Position numbers and translations under genes: made by a program. A DNA stretch of 64,000 nt from Archilochus colubris (Eukaryota; Chordata; Aves; Apodiformes; Trochilidae), in assembly GCA_023079485.1 (NCBI GenBank), contig CM041084.1:107222967-107286966 (forward strand). The letters are read 5' to 3'. The notes under the pieces were generated by a model. That model made no database searches. It saw only the letters and a program-made list of their open reading frames with translations, and was not told the DNA's origin. Positions 1-14,000 of the stretch are shown here, piece by piece. The first letter of the stretch is position 1. Each line of letters begins with the position of its first letter.

Positions 1-3000
1 AACAGAAAGGCAGCCTTAAAACTTCTCTTACAAGCTTTTGCCCTCAGGAAAAACCAAAATATATGAAAACCCAGTAAGAAAAGCAAATGTCATCTTCCCC
101 CTATGAAGCCCTCTGGAGCCCTGTTAACTGGCAAAGCCTCTCCATGCAGGGTTCCAGAACTTCTGCTTTACTGCTGAATTTGGCTCATTTATCTATAACA
201 TCTTCCAGTGCTCCAGTGCTTTTGCATACAAAGGAGATGAGGGACTTAATATCCAATCCTGCCACAACTTTCAGAGCCCTGGGAAGAAGGTGAGCAGAAG
301 ACCTGCTGCCTTGCAATCACTGTTTAGGAGAGCAAAATCTCTCCCAGGATATTTGCACAGGGGGGTCTGGTTCTTTGCCAGATGTCTTCTCTTTTCTTAC
401 ATGTACAAAGTAACACTGTGACTGCCAGTCATCCCCGAATTTTTTACATGATGAGGGACAGCAGAATCTGGCCCTTTGTTGTTATATTTTATGTCATTTA
501 AAAACAAGGCATAGACATCCAAATGAACTATTTAGGATTTTACTTTGCAAGGACAGAGGAACTGAAGATGATGATTACAAATCACTCTGGGGCACATATA
601 TCAACTCCAAGTAATCCACTGAAGGGAGATAACATTAACATATAATGGGAGCAAGGAGATCAGTATTCCCTTTACACTGTAATACCAGGAAACATCAATA
701 TGCGTTGCTGTGCTAATACAATGTGTGTTGTTTAGCAAAGTCAGAACAAGGCACAAAAAGAACAAGATTAGAAACCCATGAAAGCGTGTCCTGTACACTG
801 ATTGGCTGAAAAATTCTTTTGTGTTGCAGCTGAGAAGCTACAAAACAGAGACTTGCTTCATTATCCCCAAACCAGAATGTCAAAATCAGAATCTCTCTCT
901 ATTGCCTCAAAGCAAACTTCTTACCACAAGTCATGGCATTGCTGAGCATGTGCAGTAATCTTTCCTTCAAGGAATTTCACAGCCTGCTTTTCCTCGCAGT
1001 GTTACAAATGTCTGCTAAAAATCTCCTATCTCCTAAGACATCTTTTCTTCCTACCAGTCCTCTAATCAACTTATGAAATACTGCTGCACAAAAATACTGC
1101 ACAAAAACTGGCTTCCAGCAGGGTAAACTTTTCCATCTTAGGGCTGGCATAGGCTGGTGGGAGCTTTAGCTGTGAAGCAGGTAACTGTTCTTTTGAGACA
1201 CATCCACAGCTTTGGCTTCCGTCACCTAACACTGCTGTACAAAAAAGCTTCTGTAAGAGCAAAAGTTTGGCACTTTCAGAGGAAAAGTACAAACTTTTTT
1301 CTTTCCTCTCTTGCAGGCCTTAACCAGATACTACATATGTTAATATCCTCTAATCCTGTTGTTAGTCTGCTAAGTGTCATATGCGATTTCCATGTCCTCA
1401 CATTGTTTTTCTGTTCACATATATTTACTGGCACTTTTAAATCCCCTTCTTATGTTATAATTTTGAGCCTCTTTGCTCTGAGTCCTGAATGAGAAATGCC
1501 CTATTCCTTTCACAGAAGAGGAAACCATATCAGTATAGCTCCGTGAACCATGTGAGAAAATGACTTTTTTTTAATTCTCTCAGTTAACAGGAGTCAAGTA
1601 GTGTGGATTTAGGGGGAATTCATGTCTTGAAATATAGATTGAGTCTGCAAAACCATTAAAATTTATTTTGCATTGGAGATTCGTGAGATTAAGCTATTAA
1701 CTTGGTGAATTTGCAGAAGTTTCCCAGAAGCTTACTCAAATCTAGCGTTTGTATCATATTAAATCTATTCTACTTATTACCCTAATAGCATAAATGACCA
1801 CTCATACTATGGAGAGTGACAGGATGTTCCTAACAGTGCCTCTGAAAACTCAAGGTCACTTTGGAACTAGGTAACCTAGAGACACAGTTGTATTAAAGCA
1901 ATATAAGTTTTGTGAAGCTTTTATTCTCTAAGGGGCTTTTCCAGTCATTTGAGTTTAAGCAGAAAGAACAAAATATCCATAACAAGCTTTTGGGGAAGTC
2001 TTTAGGAGTTTGTCTTTTGGGTGTGTTGTGTGATTGTTTTTGTTTATCAAGGACAATAATAATAATGAGCATAACAGGCAGCCTAAAGGACAGTGATAAT
2101 GAGTATGGAAACTGTATTTATTACAGCTTTTTAAGTATTGGAGAAAAGAGCAAGACTTTAGCATGTTCATTTATATTTTTATTACCTGGTTTTGGATGTC
2201 TGGGCGTCTATACTCACTTCTCATGAAAACTGGGAAACAACTTTCTTGGTTTTAATTCCACTGGTCAAATGAGGTGAGGGCCATTCAAAGTACTCTGCAT
2301 TTCAGCAAGGAGGAAACTTGCCAAGCCCTCTCTCCAAAGCCTCCAAAGAAGCAGCATCAAAATAAAAGAAAAACTGCTGGACATAATTTAGGCCTTTTTA
2401 ACTACATCGGGTACAAGACTGTTCCAAATTGAAGAGGTTCTTCACATTCAAGTATCTTGCATTAAAGGTCTGAGAGATACAAAAGGAGCCTGACTGCTCA
2501 GCCAATACATTTTTGAGCTTTAGAACCTTAACAGACTTTTTTGTTCTAGGATAAGAGGACATAGGTTTAATAAATATATCGCCTCACTTTGCCTTAGATA
2601 TCTTACCTTAAATTAAGGTGCCTAGGTATTAAAAAATCAGCTCCAGAGTCTTGTGGAGACAAGAGTAGTCTTTCTTCCTGTGTAAAGAATTTTTCTTGAG
2701 GACCTGAAACCATGATCAGCAGAGTAGCAAATTCCTGTTGAACAGGGCTGTAGGTCAGTTGTTTCTTTGAAGATCCCATTTATAAAAGGGTAGCCAAATG
2801 AATGACACAGAACTTTCAAAAATGTACTTTGTTTAAGCCTGTGCAAAAGTCAATTCTTAACCTTTGAAGGCCTCTATATGTAACTTTGCACTACACTGTC
2901 TTCTGAAAGGTGAGTTCAGTCTGCAAAATATTCCTCTGAAATTGTGTTGAAGTGTATGCATCTGAAACCAGTCAGGTTGCTAGGGTATTTGAATTACATT

Positions 3001-6000
3001 TATTTTGAAGTAATTATTTTTCTTCTACACTAATGCAGAGTGCATAATTAGGCCAACTGTGGCCTAATTGTAGCAATATGTGCTGGTAGCAAAAAGGGAA
3101 AGAGAATTTATTGATGAAGCAAAAAGTATTTGCTATATTGTACCTCGCTCAGCATTTTTCTCAGCAAGGTAGAATTAATGGGGGAATGGGTGACCTCTAA
3201 ATGTGCCTGAACTCCACTACATTCTGAAAGGATCATTGTCCAGAAGGCTGTTCAAGTTAATTTCCTTAAAAGGCCATTGGCAAGCACCTAAAACCTGTAT
3301 TGATCCTGGTCCAGCAGGAAATAACTTCTCAGCCTTCACAACTAAAGATTTGCAAACTTCTTAGATGTACATGAGTCCCAAACTGCTTGGAAATAAGCAA
3401 ATAGAGAAAATGCTTCCTGCAAAATATAGGAAAAACAAAATCTCTGTGATTACAGGTATCAGTAAAACACTTGACAGAATGTTAAGGTGTCTTTAAACTG
3501 ATGCAGTTGAGAGGACTTAGCCAGTCAAGAACAACATGAGTTAATCTATTTCATATGTTTTGATAAGGAAAACCAGAAAATTACTGAGGCTATTAAAAGA
3601 TTATCCAGCAGGAGGAGATGAGGCAGTCAGTTAAAGAAGATTCCAAAGCACAAAGGAGAAAGGAAATGAGTTATTAAGAAAAGAGGTATTTATACCTGCT
3701 GGGGATCTGTCCATAAGGATTATTTGAACTAGGAAAGCAGTGAATCCCAGTGTATTGAGAAGAATATACATTTTTTTTAAAACTTTGGGCACGTCTGACT
3801 GATATATAATCACAAGCACATTTAGGAGTGTAACTGCAGTGTTAGAAATTGAAGTCCCACATTTTTGCTTCGTTTAAGTTTTCTGCACTCCAGCTCAGCT
3901 GATATGTAACCACAGGTGTTATCTTTCTGGTAGACAGTCTACCAAGCTTTGATACTTCCTTCAGCCTTTTAGCTGATAACTAAGCTTATCTTGTTTGTGG
4001 AGCATGACTCCTTGGTCAAACTGTGCACCCACAACAGGAACGAAACTTGTTGGCATGAGCTGGGGGACATCTCTGTCTCCACTTTACCCAGTTGTGCAGG
4101 GATGGAAGGCACCCTGGTGAGTAAAAGTCCTCTCACCACAGGATATGAAGCATCACTTACAATACCAACACATTAGGAGAAATGTTCTAACCACCAGGCT
4201 AGTGGCATCTGCTTCTTTATGAAATTAATTAAACCAGGTGCTGAGGGAACTGCATCTGCCCCCAGCCAGCTATCTGGGATCCTGTGTGTATCCCTCTGCA
4301 GATTTGGTTTCTTGACTCCACACTTATTTTTTTTATCTCAAAGATTGTTCAGTTGGGATCACATAAAAGGAATGTGATATGACCCACCCTAGCATATCCC
4401 AGTGGTTTCTGCACTTGGAAGACATTAGTTCTCATCAGACAGACTGACAGAAAATATTTTTTCTACCTCCTAAGTGGCAAATGTATCTCACTGGTGTTTT
4501 CCATGAAAAAGGAATTTCTGACTTAGCAGCTAGCTCCAGGGAAGGATGGAAAGCTGAGAGACATCAGCATCTCTTGGGTCTTAGGTTATTTCCCTTTTCT
4601 GTTCTAAACTGTTCTATCTTTTACTCTCTCCAAAACAAACATCCCTAGCAGGCACTATCCCTAATGAGTGTGCAAGTGCAAACCAGTTTACAACACTTTG
4701 TCTCGAAGTTCAGGATTGATCCCTGGCCTGATTTTCAGATGTGTAGTCATAACCCTACTGATTGAGCTGCTGTGGATTCTGCTCAACAGCAAACTGCATA
4801 CAAACAAGGTACTGAAGCCCTTAAGTCATTTAGAAACCCAATCATCATCCAAAGCATGCTGTTCTCACTAATCAACACTGTTATAAAACACAATAACTTC
4901 TAAATACTGCATAGCCGTTCGGGGGGCTGGGGGTGGGGAGTGATGTTGGTGTTGATGGATCATGAAAAATGAGCTCTTACAATGACATTATTTCGGTCAC
5001 AATAATTTATCTCATCTGTATTATGTGGGTTGAGACTAAGATACAGCTTTTGGACCAGACATGGTTTCTTGTAGTGACTTCAGACATAAATGTTAGTAAG
5101 TTATCTCATTTGAAGCAAACAAGAGACATCACCAACAGACTCCCTGCTTCCTTGTAAGATGAAAGTTTATTATTAAAAAAAAAATTCCCTTTTTCTTTCA
5201 GTAAGGAAAGAACATATTTTTTCTCTCCTGACATTAGTGACAGGCCCCTGAAAACCTGACTCAGAGTCAGAGTTGCTAATGCATAAACTAGTCAGTGGTT
5301 TATGACCATTTTTAAATTTAGCTTACACTTTTGGCAGAAGTTGTGCAACAAAACAAAACATAGAAGAAAGAATTATGTATTAAACAGAGAAAAAGGAATG
5401 TTTTTCTCTAGCAAGAAACATTGTTACTAAAGCAATATGTCTGAAATGTTTATAGTGCAAAAATAGAATTCTGAACCTTAAACTATATCAAATTTAAATG
5501 TAATAGTTTTTAAATTTTATATCTGTTCCAATTGCTTCGGTTCCAAGTTCAAAAGAGAAGATCTCCTAGTTGTAGTTTAAGTATGGGAAGAAAATATGCA
5601 AAACCTTGGCTTTTGGCCAAAAATGTCAAAACTTCTGCACAAGCATATGCTGTGTTAGGAGACTTGCCTAAAATACATATTAAATGTATACTAAAATACA
5701 CAGTATTAGTTGATGCATTCATTATTTATATAAGATAAAACAAATTCAACTGCTGGGAATGCACCTTTGGAATTGGAGAGTTAGTTCAAGGTCCTGTTGC
5801 ATGGAACAATTAACTATTTATACAAAGTGAAAACAGGTCTGAAAGAGGCTGGAGGAATCTGTTGCCATAATTCTTGATAAACTGATAGACAGGATTATCC
5901 CTTAGGAAGTGGAAAATAGTTTCAGTCTGTAAGATGCAACTGTTTCAGTATCTTCCTGAGGCATATTACCACACACATTTCAGGAAAAGACTTCAGGGGT

Positions 6001-9000
6001 ATCCATTCCAAACCTAATCCTTTATTTGGCCAGGAATCCAAACCAAACATTTCAAATGAACCAAACATGAAAGCAAAGGCTTCCACTTGGCTCCTAATGG
6101 TGGCTCATTAACCTGTAAAGGCTATAAATGTTGGCGTAGCTTGTATCCCCAGGAGCTTGGGATGCATTCTTAAAGGTGTTTAGGCATGTAAAGATGCAAA
6201 TAAGAAGCTGGCAAAGTTTTAAACATTAGGTGTCTCCTTGCATCTTTAGGTGCCCAAATACCCTGAAAAGCTTGGCCCTCAAAGCCATGCTGCAGGTGAA
6301 GTCAGCCACAGGCCTATGTTATAGGTTTTTATGTTTGTTTTACTTATCCTCTTGAATAAAACAGTTTTATCCTCTTCCAATTAAATTGAACCATTTATGT
6401 AAAATACTACATGGATTTCACACACATGAAATGTGTGACTAGTAGTAACCATGTTATCCACATCATGTTCTTACAGCAGTAGTCACTTCACCAGCTGCAG
6501 TTTCCAGAGACTGGAAATATTGTTGCTTTTCACATTAAGTGAATCACAATGGAGATTAATTTCTGCCTGGCTAATAATCCTGGGCAATAAAGGCTATAAT
6601 ACAGTTGATAAGCGACTTCTGAGACATTCCTTCTTGGATCAAAAACCCCAGAAACCCACCACTCCTTATCTCAGGCCAGGTTTTCAAACCTGTAAATCCT
6701 TCCTATATCAAGAAAGACAATGACTACAAATAAAATATCATTACATTTTTCATGCCTAGAAGAGGGAACAATTGGAACAGAAAGATCAGGAGCTTATCTT
6801 GTTTCTTTCCTTTCTTTTCTTTTTATGATTTTGACATCCAAGCACAGACAAAGAAAGAAGGAGCTTGTAAGAAAATGATCTTTGGGCAGTAATTAGTGTC
6901 TTAGGAAGCCTTATAACTTACTCTCAGAATGATGTTTGCTTGCTATTTGCCCTCTGTTTTCCTGCTTTCCTCTTTGTGGCAACTAACAGAGAATCAGCCA
7001 TGCCTGATGAAAATCCAGACACTTGAGATGTTAGTATATGAAAGTTAACATGGATGTTCTGAACTTTCTCTGTTTCTTTCACCTCCCCTTTTCCTGCCAC
7101 CAACAGCAATTCTCTTTAGCCCCTGCTCAGTGTATCAGGTACTCAGGAAAGGATGGCCATGTGTAGCACTAATGAAGCAACAAATCACATTTTACAGGAG
7201 AGCTCTATTCTACTATGGATCTCTTAATAAGAATGAACCACAGCTTATAATGTTATGACAGATCAAACATTAACATCTCTCTGCAGAGTAAACATTACTT
7301 CCGGTGTATGTCCCTCTACTTTCCCCTAAGGTTTACTGGTCTTTTCTACTGATCACGATTGATGCACTGTTTACATGCAATGTTAAACCTCTGCTTTGCC
7401 AGTTTCTGGTAAATAAAGGCCACTTCTCTTTCCCGTGATAAAACTTAATCTGTATGTTACTTCATCAACACCATCACTCCTTTCATGGATCTAATGCTAC
7501 ATATAAAAACCTTTCTTTCTTTCTTTCCTCTCCAGGCTGCCTAAAGTGTAATCATTTTAAAGTTAGAATTCCATGGAATTAATATTAATGTGAGGCCATG
7601 GCTTATAATTATTAATATTAATAAAGCACTTAAATCTTTAAATGTCTTGAGTATTCAAGTTATGCGTGTTTTTTCTTTGAAATTTTCTCAGCTACTGTAT
7701 TTGCAACATAGAGATGAAGAATTCCTTAAATTCCTTCATTTTCAACCCTCACATGTTGTGACATTCCTTTAGAATTTGTTTCCCTTCTAGGAGGATAGTT
7801 GTCTCAGAGGCAAAATCAACTACTATTTGTAAAGGGGAGGAAAGATGGAAGTCTCTTTCTTTGTAGGAAAATAATGGTTTTCAGTGGTATCATGCCCCAA
7901 GGCTAATTTCATAATGAAGACTGAAAACTGATCACCATTACTGATTACCAAAAGTGATTACCAGTTCTGGAAGACTACTCAGATAATTTGGGTTTTGAAA
8001 TAGTAGAAGATGCTGGATCTCACAGTGCATGTTCTGTGGCTTGGTGCCATATAAAAGACCTAAGTGGATACAGCTGTGCTGGAAGGCTGAACCCGTTGCA
8101 GATAGTGCATAGCATGGTGTCATGCTGTGCCTTCAGGAGAAGCAAGTCCACGAAGTTAGAACCAGCTAGACTTAGACAAAAAACTTCAAGATGGGATTTA
8201 CTGGTATAAATTCAAAGACAGAAGTTTTCCTCCAGACTATGCTTAGAGCAGTAACAGATGAGCTGTGTCAGAAGTCATCACCCCAGCTGTCTAAACCAGA
8301 TCTTAGAAATTATCAGACAGATGGCAGAGGAAATAGAAATAACTTCTATCTTAATTTTCATTGCATCTTCCCCACATCAGAGATGTCTTTGTAAAGAAAT
8401 GTGAGATTTGGTATATATTGATTATGAGTGACCTTTGTCTCATAAGTGCCTTTGAGAAAGTAGTCAGGTGATAAGCCTCTTTTTTTTTCTGCTGAGTTTT
8501 GTGGGTCCACATGTGGCATACTGGTTTTTCCCCTTGAGCATCTTATATGGAGAAAACCTTTCTTTGAATTTAAGATACTCTATAGTAAACTTTGTTGTAC
8601 CTAAAAACTCTACACAGAGTATTTGGCCTTCTTTAGTTCAACAGTAAATGAATGCACAGGATGTCTTGATTTATCTTCTTTAAGCATTCATCATTGAGCA
8701 TAATTGCCATAGCTCTTCTTTTCATTCCCCTGAGCAGCCCATTTTAATCTCATACCATATGGAAGTGATTGCAAGCCATCAACAGCAAAGGAAAACCTGA
8801 GGTGGATTTGCATTGAGGTAAAATGCATCTGCTCTAACATAACTAGAGTAATTTCACTGCAGTATTATATAATCTTGGACTCTGTCAATAGCACAAATCA
8901 GTGTTTTAGACAGAGGAAGAGATGTTTGCAGACCTCTTTTATGTAAAGTTACTGATAAGATAATGACCACATTTGGTGATGGCTTTTCTAGCATATGACT

Positions 9001-11021
9001 TAGTTTTCCATGCTGAATTTGCCAGAACAAAATAAGTCTCCATCAAACTGCATACTCCCTTTCATGTACCAGAACATCATTTTTTATTAGATTTTGAATT
9101 CATGTCTTATTTCTCCAAAGTGTTTGAAATACCTACCCTCCTGAGGTCCAAGGCTTAATACCTCATTAAATTACAATCAAAGTAAAGCCCTCAGGGCTCC
9201 ATTCTGAGGTTATCAGCTCTACATTACTGGCCTGCATTCCCCAGGTGCAGTATGTATTCTGCAAAAAGGCTCGAATGAAGCAAGCAGTGTGAAGAAGGCG
9301 ATGGCATTAATCTCTTATTATCTTTAAGTGCCCTGTGCACACAGAACTAGTAGGAAAATAGAAGACAGGAGAGCCTTGCCAGAAATTCTGTGTGACTTCT
9401 GAGCCACAGTAGATATAAGGTCAAATTAAGTTAAACAGTACACAAAACTTGGTTTACAAAAACCTATGGTCCCCCTTCCTTGAAATACTATGGATGTGCT
9501 TGTGCTAAGCACAGTTCCTTCACCTGCCTGATGCCCAAGAAGCCTGGGCTGAGAAGAACCTAGACAGGACCCCAGGAAGCAAAGGACTCAGATAGTGGCT
9601 TCAGAATATCAGGCAGCCAGGAAATCAATATACAAGTTTTGTGTCTGGTAGTGGATTCTACAGGACTTAAGTTCATAGTGAAAGAGAAGAGGTTAGGTAG
9701 CAAGATAGGACCTGGATCTGTCACCATCTGCTTTACTTACATGGGTGTTCTCTGCCCCCTGCTACAAGGTGTTCCTGCAGTATTCATCAAGACTGATCTA
9801 TTTTAGAAAGGATTGCTCCTTAATGTTTGTGACTGAGTGCCAGCTGGTACTTCTTGGTCTTGGGACCAAAAGTCAGGATAATAGCCAGTGAGTCAGTCAA
9901 TAGTAAAAGAACCACCATCAAAACAACAAAAGCCTGATCCAGGCTATAGCTCTTCTCCAATGACTGCATCAGGGTCACTGAACCATATTTCTTAGGAAGT
10001 CAGTTTCCTAGAGTCATGATTAGCCCATACAGTTACTTTTAGCAGTTTTCTGATAGCCTTAGGAAAGACTGTAACAGCTGATTCTGTGGAATTTAAGGCA
10101 CTCTGTTGGAGAGATTTTTATGTGTTGTGAATATTTTAATTCACTGGGTAGTAGCTGAAATCCACAGTTCTATAAAATATTGACCTTGTTTACTTCTGGA
10201 AAGCTGCGTCAGGAATTCTTGAGCTAGGTACCAAGGCAGCAAGTATGTCAGATAATCCTTTAATTACATTAAAGGGTGCAGCTACCAAATGTCAGATACA
10301 TATTGATAAAGAAAAAAGCCTGTCTTGAGGTTTCCTAAGTATATAAGATCTATTTATTTGTCACATAGTTAATTTAAAATTACTTCTAAAGGAGTACATT
10401 GTTCAATGGAATCTTTAGGTATATCAGTATAGCTCTAAAAAGGCTAAATCTAACCTGAAAAACCTTAAAACATTTCTTGGCTTGTTGAGTGCACTTGGGG
10501 ACAACTTTCAACTCTAGGGGACTCACATACATCCCCTCTCACAGTGCTCTGTATATCCCAGCTTAAGCTCACTGCTAGGCAGCACAGAAAGGCTGGGTGT
10601 GTCTTGAAACCTTACAGATTTATCTACCTAATACCAAAGAGCATCAACCTGTAAAAGGTCAGGTTTCTTGACCAGGAAGCAGTTCTGAGCAGACTTATTT
10701 TACTGGTGGTTATATTCGTCATCATTCAGTGTAGCACTTTCCAGATTTTTTCATCTGAGTTCTTAAGTCTGAGGGTTATTGAAGCCACATCCCTGCTTCC
10801 ACCAAAATTCCCTAACCCCTAGTCTACAAACTGTTCTGGATAGGACATTTTCCTCCCCAAAAGGGCCTTCATTGTACTGAGAGTAGTCTTCTCCTTTACT
10901 AGAAAAATCCAGGCATCTGAGTAATTCAGCTGTATGTCTAGACTGAATTATACTAAATTCTGCTTCAGCTGCCTTTTTTATTGATGAAGTCTTTTAGTAG
11001 CAAATATATATATGTAACATG
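1..11021. other. Intergenic sequence, no gene recognised
   Basis: AT-rich, unique-looking DNA. ORFs reach at most 111 residues (1157-1492) and none shows a domain, splice context or protein family I recognise. Small items only: a hairpin at 3046-3069, a G-rich patch at 4921-4939 and a CTTT run near 7512-7528. Confidence 0.7.
3046..3069. repeat. Perfect 9-bp inverted repeat with 6-nt loop
   Basis: AATTAGGCC and GGCCTAATT flank AACTGT. The pairing stops at the tenth base. No surrounding transposon ends or RNA gene recognised. Confidence 0.8.
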
Positions 11022-11098
11022 TTCCTGCCTGTAGCAGTGGGATTGGAACCAGATGATCTTTATTGCTCTTCCAACCCAAACCATTCTGTGATTCTATG
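11022..11098 (+). mobile_element. CR1 LINE 3' tail fragment
   Basis: A 77-bp remnant: GTGGGATTGGAACCAGATGA, CTCTTCCAACCCAAACC and ATTCTGTGATTCTATG. It is only the extreme 3' end of a CR1, a typical heavily 5'-truncated insertion. Confidence 0.85.
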
Positions 11099-14000
11099 CT
11101 AAATGCTGGATCATGAATATGGAATATGAGAATATGTAGAATATTAGTATTTATAAAAGCTGACATACACCATATGCATTGCCTTATTTATAAATTAAGC
11201 CCCCATTCCCAGAATTTGATAGATGTTTTCTTATTTTGTGATTGCATAAATTTAAAGTACATATCTGCATATTTATCAACCCCGTGTTAATTTTTATCAC
11301 AAGAAAGCTGATGAGAAAAGGTTAGGGTTCTTACCAAGTCACTTAGGATTAACCTGGTATCTGTTAATGTCATTCAGTGAAAAGTTTATAGTGACAAACA
11401 CTGTGTTATGACCTTTACTGTTTAAATGAGAATTTTGAGAGTATCAGTCATGTTGCTGGTTTTAAGGGCTCAGCAGCTGAAAAGATGCTCCCTGCATCTA
11501 CCTCAAAATTGTATCCAGTAATGAACTTGTCCATAAAAAGAGCAGAGAACTGTACTGACATATGGACATGGAGTTGTTCCTTTGTTTTTTTTTAATATGA
11601 AAGAGTGTGTAGAGGAAGATGACATATACTCAGCAGTGTAACTAAAACAAAGAGTGAGCCACTCACCTTCATGCATTCTAGCAGTTTGTATGAATATAAT
11701 GAACATGACTGCAGAGCTTTTAAGTGCCTCAGGCCCTGTACTAGGAACTCAGAATACATAGAAACAACGAGATGTCAGGAAGGAAATAATACTTGTTTTT
11801 GAAATAAGAATGACTTTTCTAACTCTCTTCTACACATAACATCTGTGAATTTCTTGCACAGTGAAAAAATCTTAAAATACGTGGCCTTCTGGGGCTGAAC
11901 AGTAACCAAGTGAGACAGCACGTTGTAAAAGAAAGCTTTATTGAGGCAGTAGGAAAGATGAGCACATAGAAACTCACCCACTCACCAGTAGTAAACACAG
12001 GTTCAGAAGCAATGCTATGGCTCAGATAGACTGCCAGGGACTCTTGGTGTCCAGGTCATCTGACAGCAACAGCTAATCCTGCAAAAGCTTTTTGAAGGCA
12101 TGTAAGAGTCATGACTCCCCTTGGCTTCACCAGGGGTAGAGTCATTTGGGAGAATCATACCTTACATGAATTATGTGAGTATTATCCTCTCTGCACTACT
12201 GATTCTGCTCAGGGTGAGGCTGTCAGGATGCAGGGTGTCACCATCTTTTTTATCAATAGACATTTATATATGTATATTAACATTTTTATGCTAAAATCTG
12301 TCTGAAAATATCCAAACATTGTACTTTGCTCTTGGGGGAATATGTAACCAGAAATCTATGTTTCTATAGCTGTTTTTCTGTGGAGAGAGCCTTCTGGAGA
12401 GAAAAACAGACGAAAGTCAGCAGCTTTCATTAAGCGCTCAAGCAGCAGCCTAAATCTAGGGCTTCAAAATATGTTTTCAATTTGCTGGACTAAAAGCATA
12501 ATTAATATTTACACAAGTAGTCCATTTCAGCTAATCAGATGGAAACCTTAGCTATTTGCCTTGGTGATATTTATATTATACTCACCATGTACAGTGACAA
12601 TGTTAAAAAAATAATTGTCATAATAACTATTTTCCATCCTTTCTCTGCTATAAATATGGCAAGATAAAAATTTTTCATTGGTTTCTTTCTTTCTCTTTTT
12701 ATATCTATCAGCTTCCTGAAATGATAAATGAAGTTGCTTCAGGAAAGGGGAGTTATAATGACAGAATTTTTTCTGCATCTTTCTTTATTTGAAGATCTGT
12801 TGACATTTAGAAGAGGAAATTTTAAGACAATCATTTAAAAATCTCTATTCATTCTGTCATACTCCCTATAATTACTGCTAATTGCATTGTTTCAGAAACT
12901 GATGGAGCATTATAAGAGACGCAGAGAAGAAAAACATCATCTTCAACAAAGCTCTTGGAACAAAAAGTCTATCTTTGCCTACAGGGCACATGAGGCAGTG
13001 AAAGGCTGAGAGCCTGCAGCATTGTCTTACTTAGAGGACACACTGTGATTTACTGAATTAGTCCAATTATCATTATGCTCTGTATTGGGCAGATAAGATA
13101 TGTTATATTGAGTGTGGAGGTAAAAATTATATTATTTATTTTGACCAGGAACCTGAACAGGATAGGACTAAGACCATAGGACCAGCAACATTGTGTCAAA
13201 AGGCTAAGCACATGTGAGTGTTCAAGAGGAAGTTTAAGACTGAGAGATGAACCAGTATTCCAGCAAAATATGGCTGTCAGAACACAAATCCGTGCAACAA
13301 AGGTAAAGCTGCCCCTGAGATTAGTTTGGCCTCTCCTACCAGCTTCTTCTGATACTGGGGCTTTATCAAGCTGCTCTTGATCCTTCATTAAGGAAAGTTA
13401 GGCCATGGTGCTTACTGTATTTCCTGTAAATAACTCTTTAAACCGTAAAGCAGAGAGGCTGCTTTCCATGCCATAGACCTCAGCTTTAAGACTTAAGTAG
13501 CCAGTGGCACACAAAAGAGAAACAGAACAAATAGATGCAGGTTCTGACCCTATGTGATCTGGAAAGTAAATGTTAGCAGATCAAATTGAGATCAGTAGCA
13601 CTGAGTACAGAAGTAGCAGGGTTATTCTGACTAGTTGCTCCATTTTACAGCATATCTAATTTGATGCCTGGTAGCTTCTACTGTAATTACTACGATTAAA
13701 AGGTAGTGTGTAAATTAGCTAGATTGGGAGAGTACATAAGTATGCTTTTTGCACCTCTTGATGAAGAAAAGAGACAAAGTTAATTGTTGTAACCTATTGC
13801 ACGTCTCTAAGCTTAAAAACTTTATAAAAATGTTCAGTTGTTTATTTCTGCATCACTGAAGCACTGGCTTAAATTCAGATTAGGAAGATCATGTGTGAAA
13901 TATCCATGAATTAATGGGGCTTTATTTTTGTTCGAATACAGAAAACAGACCTAGATATACAGATATCAGTGCTACCACAACAGCAGTTAAATAGCAGAGC

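Noticed and set aside
1157..1492. 111-residue plus-strand ORF as a gene
   Set aside because: Low-complexity hydrophobic translation of AT-rich DNA with no domain, and overlapping ORFs on the other strand.
13050..13388. 112-residue minus-strand ORF as a gene
   Set aside because: No recognisable domain, no splice-compatible partners and no family resemblance; a chance ORF is the simplest explanation.
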